Below are positions 35,119-40,110 of a DNA stretch of 40,110 nucleotides, one piece after another. The notes beneath the pieces were generated by a model. It was not told the origin of the DNA. It did no database searches and saw nothing but the letters and a program-made list of their open reading frames with translations. This DNA is from a virus. Positions within the stretch are counted from its first letter, which is position 1; every line of letters starts with the position of its first letter. The DNA lies in the IMG/VR virus record IMGVR_UViG_3300020469_000098, positions 1-40,110 of that record. One strand, given 5' to 3'. A program made the position numbers and the translations under genes.

Positions 35119-35838
35119 TTACCCGAAAAAACTCTGTAATCCCTCCAAAACGATTTCACTTTCAACATCCGTGTTTGGATTTTTTACCTTAACTTTATGA
35201 GAAAGTTTTGGCATAGTATCAAAAAACTTCTCAACATCCTTAAATTGTTTAGAGCTTAATCCCTCAACAAAATCGGACAATTCCTTCTTAGTACAATCAG
35301 ATGCTGCCCAAGATTCTTCTTCAGAATATACTTGGTCAACACAAGAAGCAATTAAATCAAAGGTATCATCAACACCTAAATCGCCACCAGAACTTAAATT
35401 TGATTTGACAAATTCATTTAAAGAAGGATACTTCATTGTCATTGTATATTGATCATCTAATTTAATGTTTTTAGAATGATCTTTATCAATATGAACTTTG
35501 ATCTCATCAAGATGAATTACAGTAGGAACTTGTGTCTTCTCATCGTCAGGACAAGTAACCATAATCTCAATATCTTCACCAACAGATTTTCCTCGTATAT
35601 TAAGGAAAATATATTCAATATCAAATGTAGATAATTTATCTACTCGTATACCCTTTGAGAGTATACAAGATCCAATAACATCCTTAACAGCATTTGCTAT
35701 TTGTTTTGGATCTTCACTTTCCATCGCAAGAATTAAAATCTTCTCTTCCTTTACTAAGAAAGGTCTGAATTTTACTTTCTTCTTAGATGAAGGTATAACC
35801 AACTCATAAGTAGGTGTCGAAATCTGTGGTAAAGGCAT
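35119..35838 (-). CDS. 26: gp26-like baseplate hub protein / tape-measure chaperone
   Basis: A 239-residue member of the T4 gp26 baseplate family. It starts MPLPQISTPTYELVIPSSKK and continues VKFRPFLVKEEKILILAMES. The 'P.S.k.v.FRPFLVKEEK.LL.A.Es' block is characteristic. The middle has a strand region with YIFLNIRGKSVGEDIEI and a helical C-terminal half with FVEGLSSKQFKDVEKFFDTM. It is driven by a late element 21 bases upstream. Its last codons are AGT TTT TTC GGG TAA, holding a T TTT TTC slippery heptamer in the correct phase, so a gp26-gp51 fusion of about 300 residues could be made. The position before the tape-measure candidates fits a chaperone role. Confidence 0.88.
   Translation of the reverse strand: MPLPQISTPTYELVIPSSKKKVKFRPFLVKEEKILILAMESEDPKQIANAVKDVIGSCILSKGIRVDKLSTFDIEYIFLNIRGKSVGEDIEIMVTCPDDEKTQVPTVIHLDEIKVHIDKDHSKNIKLDDQYTMTMKYPSLNEFVKSNLSSGGDLGVDDTFDLIASCVDQVYSEEESWAASDCTKKELSDFVEGLSSKQFKDVEKFFDTMPKLSHKVKVKNPNTDVESEIVLEGLQSFFG
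35125..35131 (-). other. Putative -1 ribosomal frameshift site joining gp26 to gp51
   Basis: The minus strand reads T TTT TTC (35131 to 35125) with TTT and TTC as zero-frame codons: a canonical X XXY YYZ heptamer, two codons before the gp26 TAA. After a -1 slip the next codons are CGG GTA AGT ATG, and that ATG is the gp51 start. There is no intervening stop. I see no convincing strong stem just downstream. Confidence 0.6.
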
Positions 35839-35859
35839 AATATGTTCACTCAGTAAAAT

Positions 35860-35867
35860 TATTTAGA
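35860..35867 (-). promoter_or_regulatory. Late promoter element (TCTAAATA)
   Basis: TCTAAATA on the minus strand, ten bases after the gp54 stop and 21 bases before the gp26 ATG. It should drive the gp26 to gp5-like run. Confidence 0.6.
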
Positions 35868-35876
35868 CTAGTTTTT

Positions 35877-36719
35877 TTAATTTGTATTTGATGGGGTTGA
35901 ATTATTATTTGCGTCAGTCAAGTTATTATTACCAGTAGTAGAACTATTAGTCTTTAAAGATGAAGATACTTGCTTTGGCCAATTATAACTAACACCCATT
36001 CCTTCACGTAAAGGATTTAAAACATCAGCCATATTATTATATGGTCTAAGATTATACATATTACTCTCTTCTGGTCCAAAATTCAAATCTCTACCTGCTT
36101 TCTGAGATAATGATGATGTTTCTCCAGAAATGTATCTATCATAATGAAAAGAACAAGTTGCCTTCAATACATTTGAATTTTGATATTGAACTCTTGTAGA
36201 ATTTAATGCTAGTGGAAATAATCCAATAAATTTATATTCTAAAAACTGTCTGTGATTCTTTTCAAACTTTATAATTCTAGTTTCATTTGACTTATAATAA
36301 TCTGGATATCTCATTCTAAAGTGATAGGCATTCTCTTGAGGTCTTTGACCACTAGATCCACTAATATACTCCATCCAATGCTCTAAAAATCTAAGAGACT
36401 TATATCTATTATCAACATAAAACTCTAAATCAATCTGAGTGAATTGTCTGGTATGTGCCATCTTTTCAATAACACCCTGATATTCTCCTCTAACATCAAG
36501 AGTAGCAAAAGAACTTCCTGGTATAGAAGCACCACTACACAATAATCCGATATCAGATAGATCAAATCTATCATCAATACCCTTAGATCTTAAATGCGTA
36601 GTTAAAGGATATGCTCCACCACTAGGCAAAGCAAACCTAACCAAATAATTGGATGTTTGAGCAACATTCTGAAATGTCGGTAATATCTGTGATATTTTCT
36701 TTGGAAATGGAGCTGGCAC
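35877..36719 (-). CDS. 54: gp54-like baseplate tail tube initiator
   Basis: About 280 residues from the GTG at 36719 (MPAPFPKKISQILPTFQNVA). It has the layout of the gp54/gp48 tail-tube-initiator fold: SNYLVRFALPSGG, LCSGASIPGSSFATLDVRG, and FTQIDLEFYVDNRYKSLRFL followed by EHWMEYI. In T4, gp54 sits on the hub and starts tube polymerisation. An in-frame ATG at 36785 would add 22 residues (starting MRWLIFSF), but it lies upstream of the late promoter (36746-36753) and inside the gp4 gene, so it would not be on the transcript. The GTG is the only start left between promoter and conserved region. It has no clear Shine-Dalgarno. Confidence 0.8.
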   Translation of the reverse strand: MPAPFPKKISQILPTFQNVAQTSNYLVRFALPSGGAYPLTTHLRSKGIDDRFDLSDIGLLCSGASIPGSSFATLDVRGEYQGVIEKMAHTRQFTQIDLEFYVDNRYKSLRFLEHWMEYISGSSGQRPQENAYHFRMRYPDYYKSNETRIIKFEKNHRQFLEYKFIGLFPLALNSTRVQYQNSNVLKATCSFHYDRYISGETSSLSQKAGRDLNFGPEESNMYNLRPYNNMADVLNPLREGMGVSYNWPKQVSSSLKTNSSTTGNNNLTDANNNSTPSNTN

Positions 36720-36727
36720 TCTAAATA
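36720..36727 (+). promoter_or_regulatory. Late promoter element for gp4 (TCTAAATA, plus strand)
   Basis: TCTAAATA, 25 bases before the gp4 ATG. With the minus-strand element at 36746-36753 it forms a perfect inverted repeat (TCTAAATAG ... CTATTTAGA). The predicted start is near 36733. Confidence 0.65.
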
Positions 36728-36745
36728 GTTTTATTATATCATATC

Positions 36746-36753
36746 TATTTAGA
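36746..36753 (-). promoter_or_regulatory. Late promoter element for gp54 (TCTAAATA, minus strand)
   Basis: TCTAAATA on the minus strand, ending at the first base of the gp4 ATG and lying 26 bases upstream of the gp54 GTG. It faces the plus-strand element across 18 bases, so the two transcripts should overlap at their 5' ends. Confidence 0.65.
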
Positions 36754-37202
36754 TGGCTTACAAAGGAAAATATCAACCATCTCATCCACGAAAGTATAAA
36801 GGTGATCCTACAAATATAACTTTTAGGTCATTATGGGAACGTAAATTTATGAATTGGTGTGATCAAAATACTAATGTTCTAGAATGGTCAAGTGAAGAAA
36901 TTATTATACCTTATCGTGGTCCTGATGGAAAACCACACCGATATTTTCCAGATTTTTATATGAAGCAAAGACAAAGTGATGGAAAAATTAAAAAATATGT
37001 TATTGAAGTAAAGCCACTAAAACAATGTAGTCCACCTAAAAGACCAAAACGTCAAACTCCAGGTTATATCCGTGAAGCATTTGAATATGCTAGAAATCAA
37101 GCAAAGTGGACAGAGGCAAGAGAATGGTGTGCTGATAGACAATTAGAATTTAAAGTCATCACAGAAAAAGAATTAGGTATAAGTTATGGCAAGAAGAGCT
37201 AA
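36753..37202 (+). CDS. 4: gp4 head completion nuclease
   Basis: A 149-residue match to T4 gp4 (150 residues). It starts MAYKGKYQPSHPRKYKGDPT with the family's RSLWERKFMNWCD block. The TnsA-like nuclease residues are visible: the Glu in LWER, the Asp in RYFPDFYMK, VIEVKP (ExK), and Gln in RNQAKW. In T4 this protein (gp4/50/65 head completion) trims or prepares packaged DNA and the portal for tail joining. It begins the plus-strand late run and overlaps the next gene by 17 bases. Confidence 0.92.
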   Translation: MAYKGKYQPSHPRKYKGDPTNITFRSLWERKFMNWCDQNTNVLEWSSEEIIIPYRGPDGKPHRYFPDFYMKQRQSDGKIKKYVIEVKPLKQCSPPKRPKRQTPGYIREAFEYARNQAKWTEAREWCADRQLEFKVITEKELGISYGKKS

Positions 37203-37608
37203 AAGAAGAACTGGTGGTGATTCTTATGAAGATGTAAAATATCAAATTAATGTAAGAGAAGGAAATAGACTTGCTCCCGTATTAAGAGATCTTATAGGAA
37301 CAGAAGATCCTGAAGATTTGGCATTAGATATATTAGATGTATTAACTGAAGGTAGTAAGGTTCCTCAAGTAGGAAACTATTACGTATTCATCTATAATCC
37401 AAAAACACCAAATATTCAATATGATCAGCATCCATTAGTTGCTGTAGTTGGAGTATTTGAATGGGGATTTCGTGGATTAAACTATCATTGGGGTGAAGTT
37501 AGAAATTATACTTGGAATGAAGTGGCAGGTGGATTGTATATGGTAAGTGATTTAGAATTAAGATCGCTAAGAACTATTCCTTTTGCCAGATTTAGGCTAA
37601 ATAGTTGA
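37186..37608 (+). CDS. Conserved-looking T4-type phage protein of unknown function
   Basis: A 140-residue protein. After a basic start (MARRAKRRTGGDSYEDVKYQ) it has a helix with LAPVLRDLIGTEDPEDLALD and then several strands (GNYYVFIYNPKTPNIQYDQH, PLVAVVGVFEWGFRGLNYHW). The Trp/Tyr-rich centre suggests a compact beta fold. Only T4-like marine phages come to mind, without an assigned role. It sits between gp4 and gp48 and overlaps gp4 by 17 bases, so it is probably a head-completion or tail-joining factor made with gp4. The next late promoter lies in its last codons. Confidence 0.7.
   Translation: MARRAKRRTGGDSYEDVKYQINVREGNRLAPVLRDLIGTEDPEDLALDILDVLTEGSKVPQVGNYYVFIYNPKTPNIQYDQHPLVAVVGVFEWGFRGLNYHWGEVRNYTWNEVAGGLYMVSDLELRSLRTIPFARFRLNS
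37596..37603 (+). promoter_or_regulatory. Late promoter element (GCTAAATA) for gp48-gp53
   Basis: GCTAAATA overlaps the last codons of the 140-aa gene and lies 28 bases before the gp48 ATG, which has its own AAGG Shine-Dalgarno-like sequence. Confidence 0.6.
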
Positions 37609-37631
37609 TACAACGAAAATAAGGTCGATAA

Positions 37632-38849
37632 ATGTTAGGTCAATTATTTGACAGACCAGGTAAAGGTCCATATACTGCCAAAAATCTTGATGGTCTTAGA
37701 TCAGGCGAATTAAAAATAATTAAAAATAAATCTGGTAAAGTTGAGTTTGTTCAGACAAAAACAAATGATGAGAAAGGTGCTAATAATAAGCCAATAAATG
37801 TCGATAATAAAAGTGGTAATGGTGGTAATAATCAGTCACTATCAAAAGGAAAGGGAAGTGTTTTTGCCTATCCATTAGGAAGAGATACTAGAGATAGTGA
37901 AGATACTCTATTAATAAAAGCAATTGAATATGTTCCACCAAAGTCTGGAGCAGGATTAGGAGTTAGAATAGAAAATGAGGATGGAGGTCTTACTGATCTA
38001 GGAGATACTAGTGCTGAAGGTAAAAAAGCAATAGGTAAAGCTAATGTAAAAATTTCAAATGAAAGCATGACAGATCGCTTAAGAAGTGGATTTGCCAGCG
38101 ATTCTCAATTTAAAGAAGCAATAAAATATTATGTCCATCTACCAATACCAGCAAATGTAAATGATACAAGTGCTTGCCAATGGGGTGCTGATACAATGAA
38201 TTTCTTTGAGATGGCAGGATTAGGAGTTGGTGCTGCTGTTATTGGACAAGAAGGTGGTGCTGAAACACAAGCAGCAGTTATGAAGGCAATGACAGGTAAT
38301 CTTAATATTCCTGGTTTAAATCCTGATCTAAGAAATGCGTTTACAGCATCTGTATCTGGATTAGCATTAAATGCTTTAGGATCAAATGTAAGTGCCAGAT
38401 CTGTTTTATCAAGATCAACTGGTCAGGTACTAAACTCAAATACTGAATTGTTATTTGAAGGAGTTGCTTTAAGAACTTTCCCATTTGATATGACATTCAC
38501 ACCAAGAAGTCCAGAAGAAGCAATGGTGGTCAAAGATATTATAAGAAGTTTTAAAAAGTCAATGTCAGCTAGACAAAAAGGATCTGAAGGTGGAAAAATG
38601 TTCCTTGGTGCTCCTGATATCTTCTTACTTAGATATCTACATCAGGGTAAAGATCATCCATATCTAAACGCATTTAAACCATGTGCTTTGACACAATTAA
38701 CTACAAACTATACGGGAGCAGGAGTTTATTCTACATATAACGATGGAACACCTGTTCAAATCAAATTAAGAATGGTATTTAAAGAAATTAATCCAATCTA
38801 TCAAGAAGATTATGATGAACAAGAAGCAGGACCAGGAGTAGGATACTAA
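37632..38849 (+). CDS. 48: gp48-like baseplate tail tube cap
   Basis: A 405-residue match to the gp48 tail-tube-cap family (T4 gp48 364 residues). It starts MLGQLFDRPGKGPYTAKNLD, with a low-complexity Lys/Asn/Gly region (about 30-80). A hydrophobic, Ala/Gly-rich centre (MAGLGVGAAVIGQEGGAETQ) follows. The C-terminal tube-like domain contains FEGVALRTFPFDMTFTPRSP, then IIRSFKKSMSA, then LTTNYTGAGVYSTYNDGTPV. In T4, gp48 caps gp54 and aligns the first tube ring. The stop overlaps the gp53 start as TAATG. Confidence 0.88.
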   Translation: MLGQLFDRPGKGPYTAKNLDGLRSGELKIIKNKSGKVEFVQTKTNDEKGANNKPINVDNKSGNGGNNQSLSKGKGSVFAYPLGRDTRDSEDTLLIKAIEYVPPKSGAGLGVRIENEDGGLTDLGDTSAEGKKAIGKANVKISNESMTDRLRSGFASDSQFKEAIKYYVHLPIPANVNDTSACQWGADTMNFFEMAGLGVGAAVIGQEGGAETQAAVMKAMTGNLNIPGLNPDLRNAFTASVSGLALNALGSNVSARSVLSRSTGQVLNSNTELLFEGVALRTFPFDMTFTPRSPEEAMVVKDIIRSFKKSMSARQKGSEGGKMFLGAPDIFLLRYLHQGKDHPYLNAFKPCALTQLTTNYTGAGVYSTYNDGTPVQIKLRMVFKEINPIYQEDYDEQEAGPGVGY

Positions 38850-39562
38850 TGGGATTTTTTAGAGAGTTACCAAACGTTGCTTATCAGACACCACTAAGTA
38901 ATAGAATTGGTTCTGATGAATATATCTTAGCAAAGAACCTTTTTAGAAGTGCTAAAAGTCTTGATTGGTTAAGAAATGATATTACTATCTTTAACAAATT
39001 TATCATTGATGATAATGATAGACCTGATATCGTGGCAGAAAAATTATATGGTGATCCTGAATTAGATTATGTTGTGATCATAATGGCAGAAATAACAAAT
39101 ATAAAAGAACAATGGCCATTAACAAATCAACAACTATATGAATACTCTGAAGATAAGTATGGACTTAATAATCTAAATGCTTTACATCATTATGAAACCT
39201 ATAAAGTTGTTGATGATAAAGGAAGGGAAATTTTACCTGCTGGTTTAAATGTTGACTCTCAGTTTAAAATTGATGGTCCAGACACAAAATTAAATGGTGG
39301 TGTTTGGAAAATAATAAGACCTAATGGTAGCGAAACTACTGTAGATAAAGTTGAAATAGATGTTTCTGATATGGCAATCGGAATTTCTAACTACATCTAT
39401 GAAGTTGAATTAAACGAAAAGAAAAGAAAAATAAAAGTTCTAAAAGAAGGATATCTACAAATGTTCTTGAATGACTTTAGAAGAATTATGAGATATGATA
39501 GAAATACACAATATATAAATCCAAAACTAATAGGAACTGAGAACACTCGTACTATAGAATAA
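38849..39562 (+). CDS. 53: gp53-like baseplate wedge protein
   Basis: A 237-residue protein (T4 gp53 196). The first half has RPDIVAEKLYGDPELDYVVI, the 'rPe.vA..iYGnp.LyWvvl' block of gp53. It ends with KIKVLKEGYLQMFLNDFRRI, matching the LysM-like C-terminus of T4 gp53 (IKIIAKSDI.SFMNDL). An insertion (about 105-170) makes it longer than the T4 form. In T4, gp53 locks wedges around the hub in baseplate assembly. It is the last plus-strand gene and converges with the gp32 run. Confidence 0.88.
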   Translation: MGFFRELPNVAYQTPLSNRIGSDEYILAKNLFRSAKSLDWLRNDITIFNKFIIDDNDRPDIVAEKLYGDPELDYVVIIMAEITNIKEQWPLTNQQLYEYSEDKYGLNNLNALHHYETYKVVDDKGREILPAGLNVDSQFKIDGPDTKLNGGVWKIIRPNGSETTVDKVEIDVSDMAIGISNYIYEVELNEKKRKIKVLKEGYLQMFLNDFRRIMRYDRNTQYINPKLIGTENTRTIE

Positions 39563-39682
39563 AAAAGACCCACCCGAAGGTGAGTCTTCCCAATATTCAG
39601 GCTCTCTTGGATCATCTTTAGGATCCCAGTAGAAGAATTTCATCTGGGATAATCGACAATGTTTAAGAGGCTTGATTTTCAT
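39527..39682 (-). CDS. Short ORF downstream of gp32, uncertain
   Basis: A 51-residue ORF, MKIKPLKHCRLSQMKFFYWD, then PKDDPREPEYWEDSPSGG. Its ATG overlaps the gp32 stop as TAATG, the coupling used elsewhere in this phage, and the first 38 residues look like a real peptide (acidic, Trp/Tyr-rich). But the terminator at 39561-39586 lies inside it, before its own stop, and the last codons run antisense to the end of gp53. Either it is not a gene, or its message is often cut before the stop codon. Confidence 0.35.
   Translation of the reverse strand: MKIKPLKHCRLSQMKFFYWDPKDDPREPEYWEDSPSGGSFLFYSTSVLSSY
39561..39586 (-). terminator. Rho-independent terminator downstream of gp32
   Basis: On the minus strand the GACTCACC/GGTGGGTC stem (one T-G pair) with a TTCG tetraloop is followed by six T residues. 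In the plus direction the same bases give a C-A mismatch and only TT downstream, so it mainly serves the minus strand. It begins right at the gp53 stop. Confidence 0.82.
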
Positions 39683-40110
39683 TAACTTTCCGCTAATTTA
39701 GCAAAGTATGATAATGCTTCATCGTCGTCATCTGAAGCAGGTGCTTTAGATACAGATTCTACTGTCTCAACAACAGGAGTAGATGCTCTCACATCTTCAA
39801 ACTCTTGCTCTACAGTTTCGGCATCGTTACGAACTTGCTTGTTACCAAGAACATTACTCAAACGAGTCTTAAGTTCATCATAAGTCTTGAACTGATCATT
39901 AGCAACTAATTCTGCTAAGGAATGCTCCTTCTTCCAGACTGCTTCCATCGCATCGTCATCATCTAGTAAAGCACTAGTGGCAGCGAACTCAGAAGAGTCA
40001 TAGTTTCTATAACCAGCAACGTTCTTTGCCTTCAACTTGAAGTTAGCACCTTGCCAGAAATCGAATGGATCGATTGCTTCCTCATCCTCAAACTCAGGTT
40101 GCATTGCTGC
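39682..40110 (-). CDS. 32: gp32 single-strand DNA-binding protein, C-terminal part (cut by window edge)
   Basis: The last 142 residues of gp32; the frame is open to the window end. IDPFDFWQGANFKLKAKNVA, then GYRNYDSSEF, matches T4 gp32, and FKTYDELKTRLSNVLG matches the segment that follows. The end is a flexible acidic tail (SDDDDEALSYFAKLAES), the part of gp32 that contacts other replication proteins. The N-terminal LAST motif and zinc site would lie beyond the window. The Met near the edge (40104) is internal, not a start. It is the only replication gene at this end and converges on the late genes. Confidence 0.9.
   Translation of the reverse strand, partial: AAMQPEFEDEEAIDPFDFWQGANFKLKAKNVAGYRNYDSSEFAATSALLDDDDAMEAVWKKEHSLAELVANDQFKTYDELKTRLSNVLGNKQVRNDAETVEQEFEDVRASTPVVETVESVSKAPASDDDDEALSYFAKLAES

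Noticed and set aside
36720-36785. ATG at 36785 as gp54 start
   Set aside because: It lies upstream of the gp54 late promoter and inside gp4; the GTG at 36719 fits better.
39397-39615. Minus-strand 72-aa ORF with hydrophobic centre
   Set aside because: Antisense to the gp53 3' end and crossing the terminator; composition reflects Lys-rich sense codons.

Overview
The window looks like the late (virion) region of a T4-type marine myovirus, most probably a cyanophage or close relative. The DNA is AT-rich and very densely coded. The baseplate and tail genes (gp53, gp48, gp54, gp26, gp51, gp27-like hub, gp5-like hub), the gp4 head-completion nuclease and the C-terminus of gp32 single-strand DNA-binding protein match T4 families. 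A SpeD start, a 2-oxoglutarate/Fe(II) oxygenase and very large collagen-like and glycine-rich fibre genes are typical of marine T4-like phages. The host cannot be fixed from the sequence alone.

Left end (1-3.3 kb, minus strand): the start of speD, an SF2 DEAH helicase, a ParB/Srx-fold protein and a beta-class DNA methyltransferase. These have sigma70-type promoters, so they look early. Two of the promoters are interleaved with the terminator of the gene upstream, with the -35 box in the hairpin loop. The methyltransferase transcript is predicted to be leaderless or nearly so.

Centre (3.3-28.6 kb, minus strand): about 25 kb of fibre and decoration genes. In transcription order these are a beta-helix spike, a 1377-aa glycine-rich/beta-helix fibre, a 555-aa repeat protein, an 1111-aa and a 916-aa collagen-like fibre, a tail assembly chaperone, a prolyl-4-hydroxylase-like oxygenase, a 1933-aa fibre with a self-cleaving S74 chaperone, a 729-aa fibre and a 910-aa glycine-rich putative adhesin. 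The 916-aa fibre has a cupredoxin-like domain, with a complete copper-ligand set, between its collagen arrays. The oxygenase lies in the same gene run as both collagen fibres.

Right part (28.6-39.6 kb): the tail core. On the minus strand are gp54, gp26, gp51, two large tape-measure-like proteins, the gp27-like hub and the gp5-like hub. On the plus strand are gp4, an unknown 140-aa protein, gp48 and gp53. gp26 ends in a T TTT TTC heptamer at which a -1 slip reads straight into gp51, directly upstream of the tape-measure candidates. This copies the G/GT-tape-measure layout of lambda-like tails. Seven late-promoter elements of the form N(C/A)TAAATA sit just after stop codons or at the divergent gp54/gp4 junction, where two of them face each other.

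Right edge: the 3' half of gp32 on the minus strand, followed by a short overlapping ORF and a strong terminator.
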